DNA of 47,433 nt from assembly GCA_003427395.1 (NCBI GenBank), contig BFEA01000783.1, positions 279,700 to 327,132 on the forward strand. The letters are read 5' to 3'. Under the pieces are notes generated by a model. The model did no database searches and was not told where the DNA came from. It saw nothing but the letters and a program-made list of their open reading frames with translations. Position 1 is the first letter of the stretch, and each line of letters opens with the position of its first letter. The position numbers and the translations under genes were made by a program. The stretch comes from Chara braunii (lineage: Eukaryota; Streptophyta; Charophyceae; Charales; Characeae). Below, one piece after another: positions 1 to 10,669 of the stretch.

Positions 1-360
1 GCCAAGCGCATCGGCTCCCGCCTTTGTGCAAAGTGCGGGAGCCCTCCTGGCCATGTCACCCTCGTGGCTTTTCAGCCACACCCTACAAAGATACAGACCG
101 GAGTTCGAGGAATCGAAAACAATTTTTTGGACAATTTTTCGATTTATGCGTGTTATCCTCGCGCAGGGGCCATGCTAATCTCTGTGCAGCTGATCTCAGC
201 CGCACGATCTCGTGGATCGCACGACCAAGATCGGCCGCTCCCGAAGGTCTTATAAGGTTGGCCAACTTCAAAAAGGAGTCAACCCAACGGTGCATGTCGA
301 ATTCGATCCCCATGTCTGCTGGTAAGATTCTGATACGTTAACCTACTGAGCTGGTTCCTA
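1..360 (-). repeat. LTR fragment of the E4 (tRNA-Asp primed) family
   Basis: The first 60 bases match 42204-42260, which lies just inside the LTR next to E4's primer-binding site: both carry gcgcatcg, a cy-tccc block, gcaaag, gagccctcc and ggccatgtcac. Beyond that the two copies diverge strongly, so this is an old or different subfamily member. The window edge cuts it. Bases 290-355 read on the minus strand resemble tRNA promoter boxes (cagctcagtaggtt, then ggggatcgaattc). Which element this LTR belonged to cannot be settled, because the flank on the left is missing. Right border approximate. Confidence 0.5.
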
Positions 361-1572
361 CTATGACGGTAGTAGGGGCATCTCTTCTACAAGAAGTGAT
401 CAGCCCATCTACCTCACCTGCCCGTGGCATAGCACGCACCGTCGGCTCCAACCCCTCCTTACAGCTTGCCAGACCCTTCCTGCCTCCCCTACCTATGTTG
501 GTTGTCCGCTTGCTTGCGGCACAGGAAGGTGCCCGGCCACGTAGGCCAGAGTGTCGGGTTTCTCGGGCCCAGGCGCGAAGTCAAATCCTGCAAAAAAAAA
601 TAAAAATAAAAAATTGTCGACCCATTTCCCTTGCGTCGCGGTCCTATACCCGACGTTGTTGTTCCTTTTAGCCTAGTTAGACCTTAAATCGCGTGGCTTA
701 GTAACCGCACGTCATTATTTTAGATAGACGAGGTCTAGTTTTAGCATTTCCACGTTTGCATGCCTCTGGAACCCTGCTATAAACTGCCAACTACCACCAT
801 TACTTTCAGACGCCGGAAGCGTCTGAACTAAAGTTCATAAAAGTTTCAGTTTCTCGGTCATAGTTAGTCTGAATGAAATTTTGGCAACCGTCAGTCTCAT
901 CAAGTCCTTCAATTCAACGAAAAGGTCAGACAACGTCCGACATTGAAAAACCCTGAGCAGATATCTGGACCCCATTAGACGACGTCCCCGTCGTCCACCA
1001 TTAAAATAAAAGTCAGGATTCTTATGAAATTTCCATGTGAGAGCAACGATCACAATACACGACAATTCCAAAAATCATCCAGAACTTCAGCTGAAACTAT
1101 TTCCCCAACATACAATAATACAACAACAAAATTGTATTTAGCCTCTAGAAGCCTTAACTCAATACAACTCATAAGTGGATGGAATGATACCAGATTTTGC
1201 CTTTAGCAAGCTTTATCCAAACTTGGACCCAAGTCTAGCCCCTGGAAGCCTTCAATTCGTGGGAACGTTTTCTGAATGATCCTAGCATCATCCCACGGGC
1301 GGCCACTCTTAAGTTTTTTGTCCTCTGAATGGTACCGGAAGCTCTCCAGCTAAGATCTAAAACTTCATCCATTCAATTGATATTCGCGTTGCATCTAGGC
1401 AGAACCCAGATGAGTCAGGAATAACCCCTGACAGGTCTTTCTAAACGTATTAACGTCGAAGTTGTTCAGACAAAGTATGAACGACCCATCCAGAGAGAAA
1501 CCATTCGGCAAAAGTTCCCCGTCCAATCCACATAAGTTACCATGCCCGTTACTTTTGAACTCCTTGTGATAT
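361..1572. other. No gene recognised; probable decayed element interior
   Basis: Only short ORFs without recognisable domains occur here. An A-rich stretch sits at 592-612. The position between an LTR fragment and a block that matches E4 internal DNA suggests untranslated retroelement sequence, but nothing coding is visible. Confidence 0.4.
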
Positions 1573-1890
1573 GCGTCGAGGAGTGGTGTAATCCACTCAA
1601 TGCGATAACATCTCGACATCAAGCTTCGCTTTAGATTCGAGCTTCACCACATTCCGTCCGATTCCAGTTGTGACCCTATCCATCCCTTGCACATAGAGTA
1701 GGACAAACCCACCTCATACGACTGAGGCTGGTCAGACTTCGATCATAGAGATAAAAATGTGACTCTATTTGAAACGAGGTTAGGTGATCACTCCTCCCCT
1801 CACGACAAACAGTAGTTGTCTACCACTACATGCAGCGTTTTAACAAGACCTCAACACCTTCCTCCCTTTCAATGATAGTGTAGTCCTCCT
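1573..1890 (-). repeat. Block shared with E4 untranslated region (40.2-40.5 kb)
   Basis: The + strand reads tcgaggagtggtgtaatcc here and tcgaggggtggtgtaatcc at 40205, followed in both by a long non-coding stretch that ends in an accttcctcc/acttttcctcc-like run, then a tca-tggtagtgtagtc motif (1872-1884 and 40503-40516). Same relative orientation as E4, so I mark it minus. It lies about 1.6-2 kb downstream of the PBS in E4, which does not fit a simple 3' end next to the LTR at 1-360; rearranged or nested copies are likely. Confidence 0.5.
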
Positions 1891-1934
1891 TCCTTAAACT
1901 ACATAGAATTCGGAAGACAAAATCTCACTTTGAT

Positions 1935-2090
1935 GGTGTTGGCAGTCATGTACATTGGTCTTCGTGAGTCGAAGTGATCCTGTTGCGTGAACCAGCTGTA
2001 GATAGGATAGCCGGGTAGAGTAGGCTGGGCGCTGAGCGCCAGACATAGCAGAGCGACTGTGGATACTGTGTTGGTGTGGCCTACGGGCTT
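1935..2090 (+). repeat. Tail fragment of E1-family LTR
   Basis: Aligns with the tail of the LTR at 46399-47180 (tgtagatagg ... gggcgc-ga-gcgccaga) and with the reverse complement of 29100-29225 (ggatactgt-gttggt-gtgg). It contains a small hairpin, ggcgc-tga-gcgcc at 2028-2040, matched at 47143-47155. The front half of the LTR is absent, so this is a truncated copy. The real 3' end of the LTR is not defined and could extend a little further right. Confidence 0.5.
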
Positions 2091-2366
2091 GAGCTTTGGC
2101 TCATTACTTCATTGGATTGCTCTATATGGATGGTTTTCTCGGTGCATTTGTACTCTCTGCTTGGGACACGGCTACTTGGACAACTGTGTGATTTCGCAAT
2201 TTGCTTTTATGTGTATCGCTCACACTCATATTCCTTGCAAAAATGGCTGGGAAACATACTGGTGGTTCAAATTTTAGTACTAAGTTTTTATCCTCTCCCA
2301 TTTGTTCTCAGGCCTTTTTTCGCCACCGACTTCACCTCTGTTACTTAATCACATTTTCTTTTGCAG

Positions 2367-2499
2367 GTGGATTTACTAAGACGCCTGCACCATCGGTGCC
2401 TTGTGAATCTGGTTGGCTGGTGCGATGAAGTGGAGAAGGTCTTGATATACGAATACAAGGAAAATGGCAGCCTCAGTAGCATGCTCTACAATAAGAAAG
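2367..2499 (+). pseudogene. Isolated receptor-like protein kinase exon
   Basis: A 133-nt open segment sits between a good acceptor (pyrimidine-rich tract then ttgcag, AG at 2365-2366) and a good donor (aaag|gtaagg, GT at 2500-2501). Its 44 codons match the region from helix C to the hinge of receptor-like kinases: VDLLRRLHHRCLVNLVGWCD corresponds to the usual E-V-LL-RLHHRNLVNLVGYC, and LIYEYKENGSLSSMLY to the hinge LVYEYMPNGSLSxxL. I find neither the upstream ATP-binding glycine loop and lysine exon nor the downstream HRD/DFG exons nearby. It is therefore either one exon of a split gene with distant exons, or a captured gene fragment. The LTR tail at 1935-2090 lies about 280 bp upstream, which favours capture, but the exon has no stop or frameshift. 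Confidence 0.7.
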
Positions 2500-2501
2500 G
2501 T

Positions 2502-5091
2502 AAGGGAAGAGTTTGCGTCTTTATGTTGTTCACTTGTTTCTTTCCATCTTTATTTATGCAAATCAATTGTAAAAGTAGCAGATGACTAAATAAGGTGGAC
2601 ACCAATAGCATGTGACTGAATGGCACACATGTAACTGTTCGTAAACTCGTCATGAGCTCAAATATTGATGCAATCCGACGGCCAGAATGAACGGTTAACA
2701 AAAAGCATGGCAGCAGTGGACAAGTAAACCGGACAAATCAAGATATCGGAAACTGGATGTCCCGATTTCATCTGAACGTTCAGATGTTTGGTAATGTCCA
2801 GATCAACCTGTACGGATCCCTGTCCGGAGGGGTTTATATGTCGGATTTATTTAAACAAAAGAAACAGTATGTGCACACATACAAAGTGCTATACAAAATA
2901 TTACAAAAAAATTGAAAACAATGAAAAGCCCTAGTGTGATGACCCGTCCTAACATGGACTGAAACACACGACTGATTTCTGAGTTTTTCCCATTGACTGG
3001 ATGCCTTGCTGAGTTCCCCGCCTGCTACTAAGTCTGTGTGTGCACGCTTGCTGGACTGCATGTCTGTCTGAGTGTTGGTTGGCTTGAGTGTGTGTGTGGC
3101 CCGCAAGGGCACTTGCTCGTTCATTGGGCCCTCAGGGCCGGTACTTACCTGCGGCCTTGACATTGAGGGATTGCAGCAGGAAAAACACTCAAGTAGCGGG
3201 TAGGCCGGTACCGCACCCTGAAGGGGTAGATGTGTGGGTACTGGAGGCCTAGTAGAAGAAGACAAAAGTGGCATGTTTAGAGGCCCAGTAGTTGTAGGTT
3301 AGGTCTAGGCGGATACCAGTCCAACCAGTCTGGGTCTAGGGCCTGTACGGGCAATATCAGAGTCTTCAATGATGTTTCCCTCCGAAAGGGAGGAGGTATC
3401 GGTTGCTTGGAAGGCCAAGCGGCCTGGAAGTCACCGCCCGAAGAGGCAAGCAGGCTGCTATATCTCCCAGTTGGGCAAAGAGCCCGGCCTCTTTCTCGGT
3501 GTGCAAGTTTGGCGACACACTGGTTGGAGCGTCGGTTGGAGCAGCGCTATCCAGGAGTAGCGCTGCTGGGGGAAGGAGAAGGACACGGAGGAGGAAGAAG
3601 GACAGGAAGGGGGGAGGAGCGCCAGGGGTACTTACCTGGGTATGGTGGCAGCCATCTTCATCACCGTGGTGGGTGCTGCGGCAGGGAGTCCCCAACTGGG
3701 GAGAGCCCGACCAAGAAGCTTCAAGGCAGAGTTGGGCATGGCGGCCTGAGTGAAGCAGCCATAGCTGCTTTGGGTTGTCCTTTGGGCATGTGGGCAAGGC
3801 CTAGTAGTCCGCCATAGCCTCGGCCTATGATGAGGAAGGGAGGAGGAGGCGGCCATGGCTATGGTGGATCTCAAGTGATGTCGGCAGTAGAAGAGGTACT
3901 CGGACATTGATTCTGGATCAGTCATTCAACGTTGTATTATTATTTCTTGTATGAATAGGAGAAGGGGGAGATAAGGAGGAGGAGATTGTTGGGCGAAGAA
4001 GAAGAGCCTTGTCATTTGTCTATGCTGGTGTACATCATCGTCTTCTTCTTTCTTACTTCTTCTTCTTTTTCTAATCCTCTCTCTCCTCTCAAGTTCATTC
4101 ATTTATTTCTGCAATTGGGCGGCATTGTACTATCTGATGGATGTGTATATCGAAATTGGCCAGGATCATAACACTAGGGTAAGGAAAGACGCCGGAGTAT
4201 GTGCCTCCTTGTCTGTAGTAGTGATTAGGAGCTTCCGTGTTAGGAATTCGATTTCCCTCCTGGTGTTGGACTGGTAAATTGGTTTGGTCGTTATAGGGCC
4301 CCACCCTGTTAGACTTTTGAGCCTGAGTCGACCCTTCAACGGGTCCCAGTTGGCTCGTGTGGCATACTCAGGTCCACACGGGCCGAGCAGGGCCCGACCA
4401 GGTAGGCTAGGGGTCCGTAGGTGTAGGGGGTGTGTCGTTTCGACCCTTAGTAGGGTCTGCAGGGTCGGTAGGCCGGTTTTAGGCCTTAGTAGGACCGGTA
4501 CCGGTTAGGAGCCCTGTAGGCCTCGTTTCAGGTACAGGCCCTGGCGCGCGTTTGGTGCCAGACCCTAACTTTGAGGCCGCGCCGTTTCGGTAGGCACTGG
4601 AGGCATCGAGGTACAAGGAGGTACCTCGGTCCACTCAAATTGGAGTAGGACTAGAGAAAATTAAAAAAAAGGCCGGTTCAAAAGGTCTTTTCTTTTAAAC
4701 CAAAACGACCCTTTGATTATTCAGAACCGTAGGGCAACAATTGAAGATGAAAGTGAGGCCTAGGATGGCCACGAAGGTAGGCCGAGTTGTTACCAACCAC
4801 TCAAATTGCATGACTTGACCAAAATAAGGTCCGGGTGCTTCCAGAGAGGCCCACTAATAAAAAGAGCCTTGGCGGTACCTCGGCTCACCTTGGGCATTTG
4901 GGAGAGGCCCAAGGGCTGGCCGGAGTGTTGTGCACAACCTATTTAAGCTCGAGGAGCAGTCCGCTTCACACATATTGGCATGAAGCAAGTAGATGTTTGC
5001 CAAATGAGCTCAAGAGAGCACTAGGCTCAACCCGGAGTAAGAGGAGGGGAGCCGCTACCCATATGAGAGCTTGGGAGAGACTCTAGGCTAG
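2502..5091. other. No gene recognised
   Basis: Several overlapping ORFs of 60-146 codons on both strands here look like shadows: they conflict with each other and none has a recognisable domain. Composition shifts to G-rich after about 3000, with many aggcct and gtagg words. A perfect 12-bp palindrome accggtaccggt occurs near 4495. Unrecognised transposon or LTR sequence is possible. Confidence 0.4.
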
Positions 5092-5280
5092 TGGAAGGAG
5101 CTACAGAGACTGGTGGTAGTGATGCTGGCCTAGGGAACTGTTTTGCCATAACCCTCAAATTGAGAGGAAGTGGAAGGAGCTATAGAGACTGGTGGTAGTG
5201 ATGCTGGCCTAGGGAAGTGTTCTGCCATAACCCTCAGATAGTGATGCCTGCCTAGTGATAGTAGTCTGCCATAGCTTAAG
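5092..5280. repeat. 79-bp tandem repeat, about 2.3 copies
   Basis: tggaaggagcta-agagactgg begins at 5092 and again at 5171; each copy goes on to gtgatgctggcctaggga and gccataaccctca. A third, partial copy starts near 5237 (agtgatgcctgcctag). The copies differ at a few positions only. Confidence 0.85.
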
Positions 5281-5493
5281 AGAGGCTGAAAGAAGGAGTA
5301 TGATGAGGGTTTGAAGGAGAAGGAAGTCATAGCCGGATAACAAGTGTGCAAAGCTTCACCAAGGTTGTCATCACAATATCAAGACACTAGAGGAGGTGAG
5401 TGGGAAAAGAGAAGGCGTTTCCCTTCTTCATCATTTCCCTTTCCTCTTCTTTTTTTCCTCCTTTCTTTTTTTTCTCCCTTTTTCTTTTTTTTT

Positions 5494-5496
<3 letters not shown>

Positions 5497-5542
<46 letters not shown>
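5497..5542. repeat. (CT)n microsatellite
   Basis: About 22 uninterrupted TC dinucleotides sit inside a longer pyrimidine tract (about 5420-5585) with T-rich runs and a second (CT)7 run at 5556-5570. The Ser/Leu/Phe-rich ORFs that overlap it are artefacts of the repeat. Confidence 0.95.
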
Positions 5543-5546
<4 letters not shown>

Positions 5547-5639
5547 CTTCAATTTTCTCTCTCTCTCTCCTCCTCTCTTCTTTCTCTTTATAACTAACTT
5601 CCTAACTAGAAGTAGGAAGTAGTTTCCTTACTAGAAGTT

Positions 5640-6840
5640 GCCTCCATGTAGTCCATTTTTTCACTCCCATATAAATTGTCACTTTGGTTTTTGCCTTCGC
5701 TCGCCTTGGTGTGTGTTTTGTCATATTTTGTTCAATCTTCCGCTAGGGTGTAAATCGTTACTTTCATGCTTGCTTCTTCTTTTCTAGTGAGCTTCATGCT
5801 CTTTTTTTTTGTCTATTTCTCCACTCTCATGTAAATCACTGCTTTGGTTTTTGCTTCAGCTAGCCTTGGGTGTGTGTTTTGTCATTTTTTGCTCCAAGCA
5901 ATCTTCCACTTGGGTGTAAGCCTCTACTTTGATTCTTGCTTCTTCTCGTCTAGTGAATTTCCTTCTCTCTTGTTTGCCCATCCCTTCACTCCCATGTAAA
6001 TCGCCACTTTGGTTTTTGCTTTCACTAGCCTTCGGGATGTGTGTTATCATCTTTTCCCTCAAGTCTTGCTCAATTTTCCACTGGGTGTAAATCGCTATTT
6101 TGATTATTGCTTGTTCTAGTGTAGTGAGCTTCATTCTCTCTTGTTTTGTCCATTCGTTCACCCCCATGTAAATCGCCACTTTCGTTTTTGCCTTCACTAG
6201 CCTGGGGTGTGTATTTTGTCATCCTTTCCTCCAACTGTTGTTCAATTTCTACTTGGGTGTAAATGGCTACTTTGATTTTTGCTTCTTCTAGTGTAGTGAG
6301 CTTCATTCTCTCTTGTTTTGTCCATTTATCCACTCCCATGTAAATCGCTACTTTGGGTCTTGCTTCAACTAGCCTTGGATATGTGTTTTGTCATTTTTTC
6401 CTTCCAAGTTTTGTTGAATCTTCCACTTGGGTGTAAATCGCTACTTCGATTATTTCTTCCTCTAGTGTAGTGAACTTCATTCTTTCTTGTTTCGTCAAAT
6501 TTCTCCACTCCCATGTGGGTGTAAATCGCAACTTTGATTATTGCTTCTTCTAATGTAGTGAGTTTCATTCTCTCTTATTTTGTTAATTTCTCCACTGCCA
6601 TGTAAGTTGTTACTTTAGTTTTTGTTGCAACTAGCCTTGGGCATGTGTTTTGTCATCTTTTCTCTTAAGTTTTGTTCAACATTCCACTTGGGTGCAAATC
6701 GCTATTTTGATTCTTGCTTCTTCCAGTGTAGCGAGCTTTATTCTCTCTTATTTTGTCAATTTCTTTACTCCCATGTAAATCGCTACTTTGGTCTTTGCTT
6801 CAACTAGCCTTGGGCAAGTGTTTTGTCATCTTTTTCGTTA
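5640..6840. repeat. Satellite array, 160-176-bp unit made of two half-units
   Basis: The words cccatgtaaatcg-actttgg-ttttgct and, half a unit later, gggtgtaaatcgctactttgat-ttgct alternate along the block. The first recurs near 5667, 5827, 5991, 6162, 6336, 6594 and 6770. Both half-units share tgtaaatcgctactttg, so the 160-176-bp unit probably arose by duplication of an ancestral 80-90-bp monomer. The unit near 6508 is a fused or deleted one. Minus-strand ORFs across the array encode repetitive peptides and are not genes. Confidence 0.85.
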
Positions 6841-6879
6841 AGTTTTGTTCAATCTTCCACTTGGGTGTGTTTTGCTTCA

Positions 6880-7630
6880 CTGTTAGGTGCTTCCACTAGT
6901 CATGTGCATGTGCCTTGTGAAGTTCCTCTCATGTTTTCCGTCAATCTTCCACTTAGTGGTATTCCACTTCACTCTTGGTTGTGTCCACTAGTCATGTGCA
7001 TATGCCTTGTCAAGTTTCTCTCATAGTTTTTGTCAAAATCTCCCACCTAGTAGCATTTCACTTCACTCTTGGGTGCTTCCACTAGTCATGTGCATGTGCC
7101 TTGTCAAGTTTCTTTCGTGGTTTCCGTCAATCTTCCGCGTGGTAGTGTTCTGGTTCACTCTTGGATGCTTCCACTAGTCATGTGCATGTGCCTTATAAAG
7201 TTCCTCTCGTGTTTTTTGTCAGTCTTCCACTTGGTGGTGTTTCACCTCACTCTTGGGTGCTTCGACTAGTCATGCATGTGCCTTGTCAAGTTCCTCTCGT
7301 GTTTTCCATCGATCTTCCACTTGGTAATGTTTCACTTCACTCTTGGGCGCTTCCACTAGTGACGTGTTTGTGCCTTGTTAAGTTTCTCTCATGCTTTCCG
7401 TCAATCTTCCTCTTGGTAATATTATGTTTCACCTATGGGTGCTTCCACAAGTCATGTGAGTGTGCCTTGTCAAGTTTCCCTTACGTTTTTCGTCAATCTT
7501 CCACTTCGTTGTGTTCCACTTCACTCTTGAGTGCTTTCAGTTGTAATGTGCATGTAGCTTGTCAAGTTCCCTTCATGTTTCCTGTCAATCTTTCACTTGG
7601 TAGTAGTATCCCGCTTCACACTTGATGCCT
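6880..7630. repeat. Minisatellite, about 8 units of 91-93 bp
   Basis: Units carry gggtgcttccactagtcatg, then tgtgccttgtcaagtt, then ccgtcaatcttccacttggt. The first word recurs near 6889, 6983, 7074, 7167, 7258, 7348, 7438 and 7530, with the last units the most diverged. The closing word caatcttccacttgg is also present in the neighbouring 5640-6840 array, so the two arrays share ancestry. Confidence 0.9.
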
Positions 7631-7959
7631 CATTTAGTTGGGAGCATGTGATAGAGCTCTGTATTCTCGTTAGTATGACAAACCTCCCCCTCATGTGCTC
7701 GATTTGAACACCCATACTCCTTCCCTAATGTAGGATGCCGGAACCCATGTCTCCTACGGGTCTAAATTGTATCTCCCTACTCCTTCGTGTTCTATTTGAA
7801 CTCAAAAATTAATCCTACTCTAGCTTGACCAACCCAAACTGTGCTCCCCTAATTCGGAAAGAGCCTTGCCATCCGAAGGTGCAACGTGATCCTTGTCCTC
7901 TTGCGAAACGGACCGATCCTAGTACAAGGGTTGACGGAACGACCGGAAGAAAGAGGTAG

Positions 7960-8050
7960 GTAGAGGGATGTTGTTGTTGCTGCTGCTAATGATGATGTGG
8001 CTGCTGCTGCTGCTATTAGGGGACTGGGTACTTGGCTGTTGCTGCTGCTG
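7960..8050. repeat. Trinucleotide-rich tract (GTT/GCT)
   Basis: Runs of ttgttgttgctgctgct and gctgctgctgctgct are separated by gatgatg. The short alanine-rich or leucine-rich ORFs over it are low-complexity artefacts. Confidence 0.8.
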
Positions 8051-8068
8051 ATATCACTCGGGGCCAAG

Positions 8069-8160
8069 AATTATCAAATGTTCGGCGCAACTTGGGGTTG
8101 CCAAAAGGCCGGCCCGGAATTATCAAATGTTCGGCGCAACTCGGGGTTGCCAAAAGCCAA
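8069..8160. repeat. 49-bp tandem duplication
   Basis: aattatcaaatgttcggcgc begins at 8069 and again at 8118. Both copies go on to aact-ggggttgccaaaag. The copies differ only at a few bases. Confidence 0.85.
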
Positions 8161-8523
8161 CCCCCGCCAAACAAAGGGAATGGGGGCTAAAACTTGGCAG
8201 ACCCTATGTCCTAGGCATAGGTAGATAACTTGCAGAGTCCCATGTCCACTTGATTTCATTTTCCTACAAAAATGGAAAATAGACTTCCTCGAACTGTTTG
8301 CTTAGAACTACGGGCGAAGCCTAAAACGGGCAAGTAGAGGCAAACGGCAATAGAATGGGGCCCAAATTTAGGATGATCATCAGTAGGATCTGCACAAAGG
8401 GTCTGCAAAGTTACAGACCCGATTGACGTCGAAGAAATGTGAGTTCTTCTCCTCTTCTGTATTAGAAAAATATGCAAAAACGAAAATTTGCAAAATTTGA
8501 GTTTCTGCAAATCTGAGTTTTTC
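8161..8523. other. No gene recognised; sequence left of E2's truncated pol
   Basis: E2's reverse transcriptase homology stops near 8530, and no RNase H or integrase is found further left. The stretch contains short repeated words (aaatttgcaaaatttgag, tttctgcaaatctgag), but nothing coding that I recognise. Confidence 0.35.
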
Positions 8524-9305
8524 TCAGAATTCGGATCTTTGAACAACGCGAGAGGGGTGAGACTTCTGAAGTCTTTCTAGGACCAGCTTTGCCCCTTCCG
8601 CATGCTCCCAGACAAACTTCCTGACTTCGTCAGCAACCAAAGTCTCGTCTCTCACTATGGATCCTTTCACAAGGTTATCATCGATGTAGGGGCTAATTAT
8701 CTCAGGAGAAATATCCTGCTTACTTGGATCATATCCCTTTGAACCACTGCCACACCATTGGTCCAACCTTGAGGTACCACGCACATCTCAATGAGCCCTC
8801 TTGACGTGTGCGTGACAGTCATTGGTCGGCTAGTGGGATCAATGGGAAATTGGCCGTAGCCAGAATAGAAATGAATTAAAGAATACATGCATCGACCAAC
8901 AAAGGATTTAGAAAGGACATCAACATTAGGGAGACTACCTGCATCACGTATCGGTACTGAGTTGAGTTTCTGAAAATTTTGTATTCATCTCATACCATCT
9001 CCTGGTTTTCAAAAGCAAAACTAGTGATTAGTATACGGTCCATCAGCAGGTTCAGCAACATTTGAAGCAATCTTCTTATCTAGGTATTTTACCATCTCTC
9101 CCTCTTTTTTCTGGGCATACTAAGTTGGTCTGTCATTCCATCGAATATGATCAACTGTCCAGATTTTTGCCATTTTGATCATATTCACATCCAACCGCCC
9201 TCTTTTTTCATCATTAAAGGAGAATGCACCAGATAATTCCTGACACACTTTGAAGATATATTCCTTCTCTTTTGGTTTGATAAACTGATCAAAGTCTATC
9301 TTCAT
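8524..9305 (-). pseudogene. E2 reverse transcriptase, broken and truncated
   Basis: Three frames join up on the minus strand. The pre-RT segment (9305-9120) holds LSGAFSFNDEKRGRLD and TVDHIRWNDRPT, equivalent to the 'FxDxxRGxxD ... TVPHxPWxxR' lead-in of this lineage. Next, across 9120-8890, comes a frame with stops reading EPADGPYT and IRDAGSLPNVD. The palm follows as SGYGQFPIDPTSRPMT and VPQGWTNGVAVVQRDMIQV (8888-8697), and last the catalytic YIDD followed by NLVKGS in the 8784-8524 frame. In ordinary plant gypsy RTs these would be YHQIxI, MPFGLxNAPxTFQ and YLDDILIFS. The two catalytic aspartates of YIDD are kept. At least three frame breaks and in-frame stops make it non-functional. Confidence 0.75.
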
Positions 9306-9459
9306 CGTGTCAAAATTTTCCCTATTTTTGTTGACTCCCTTAGTGCCTTGATAATTTTCATTTCCTTTTCCAGTGCTTTATCATAATTCTTTTCTATCAA
9401 AACGGCCACTGGGTTCTTTTTCAACCCCGTGGACTTGTATTTTCTCTTTGGCCCAGTGA

Positions 9460-10558
9460 CTATTTTTCGAAAAAAGGATGAGTTGATGCAAACCTTAGTT
9501 CCATTTTCCCACTCTTAGCAGTCTCAACATCCTTCTTGAATGCTTCAATATGTTCATCTTCATCTTTGAGTTTGCCAAAAACTTTCATTATCTTTGAATT
9601 TGACGAATATCTGCTAAGACTTCCTTTTTGATCTTTTGCTTGTATTTCCCTTTTATTTTTGCTTGTCTTCTCAACAAATTTCTCCCTTCTGATTGAGTTG
9701 GCTGATAACTGGTGCTTATGATGGTGATTAGTACATACCATAAAGGTCTGTTTCTGGGAAGTCTCTCGACCCTGTAGGCCAATCCAGGATGACCCCTCGT
9801 GACTAAAGAATTGGACAACCTCCATTCTATGCAGGAATGAAGTGCCCAGGATACAGTCATGATCAAAATGTGGCACCACGGACCTTAATAATTCAATCGA
9901 CATCGTTCCAACTTTGATAGGCAGATTATCAATAAACCCTGCCATGAAGAGTTCTCCAACAATATTGCTTAATATGTTCTTTGAAGGTTTATCAATGGTC
10001 AAATCACAGGCCTCCATGGTCCTCTGGGAATGAATAACCATTTTCGCCCGAGTCTACTAAGGCCCGGATCTTCACTTGGTTAATGTAAATAGTTAAATGT
10101 AAGCAACCCATGGTTGCGAATCTCATTTCGCACCCTGACAATGACTTGTTCACTTGGCTAGGGAAAATCGATCCCAAGTAGTTGACCCTCATCTTTTTCT
10201 TTTCACTCAACTTTTTTAATTTTTCTCTCAACTTGGGCGCTAGAGCCATTGCTTCTTTGAAAGATGGAGTTACTTTTGTTTCCTCTAACATTTTTGTGAT
10301 TACATAAGTGATTACTGTTTCATCTTCCAGTTCATTATTGAGGATGAAATTTCTCTTCTTCCCTTGTTCATTTTTTCTAGATAGAGGGTTTGATTTTTTA
10401 TCATCAAAAATGTTATTTAGACTCTCTTTGGCCCTCCTTCTTCTTTTTTCCTCTATAATTTGAGGTAGTAAGCGTGCTTGAAGATTTCTCACCTCTCCAA
10501 TGATTATAGTGGGCTCCATGATGAGTTTTGGTGCTAGATCACCCTCAAAAGACATCAT
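9460..10558 (-). pseudogene. E2 gag-protease region with DSG active site
   Basis: The 10558-10004 frame (184 codons) ends with IRALVDSG, the aspartic protease active-site triad D-S-G after a short hydrophobic strand. A frameshift near 10040 moves the rest into the 10041-9460 frame, which continues as a plausible protease body (GELFMAGFIDNLPIKVG, then DHDCILGTSFLHRM, the usual 'D-ILG-FL' C-terminal flap strand). The lysine- and glutamate-rich parts before and after are linkers. Retroviral-type proteases act as dimers that process the Gag-Pol polyprotein. The frameshift directly after the active site would abolish activity. Confidence 0.65.
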
Positions 10559-10669
10559 GTTGACAGAACAACAAACGGGTTTATAAGAAGAATATACTAC
10601 TAACTCAGAAAACTCAGAAAAGCTCTGAGAAGTAGGGTTTTCTTCTAATAAAAGCTTCCTTGGGGAAGC

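Noticed and set aside
290-355. Possible tRNA gene on the minus strand
   Set aside because: A and B boxes are suggestive, but the anticodon stem and acceptor stem do not pair; not a functional tRNA.
2834-3925. Overlapping ORFs of 90-146 codons on both strands
   Set aside because: Mutually exclusive frames in GC-rich DNA, with no domain and no codon pattern supporting one of them.
5344-5622. Ser/Leu/Phe-rich ORFs in three frames
   Set aside because: They exist only because a pyrimidine and CT repeat tract has no stops in any frame.
5856-6568. Minus-strand ORFs encoding repeated charged peptides (KVAIYT, GDLHG)
   Set aside because: They follow the satellite period, shift frame with unit length and have no supporting start context; they are satellite translation, not a repeat protein.
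5640-7630. CRISPR-like repeat-spacer pattern
   Set aside because: The whole unit is conserved, not just a short repeat, and units exceed CRISPR sizes; these are tandem satellites.
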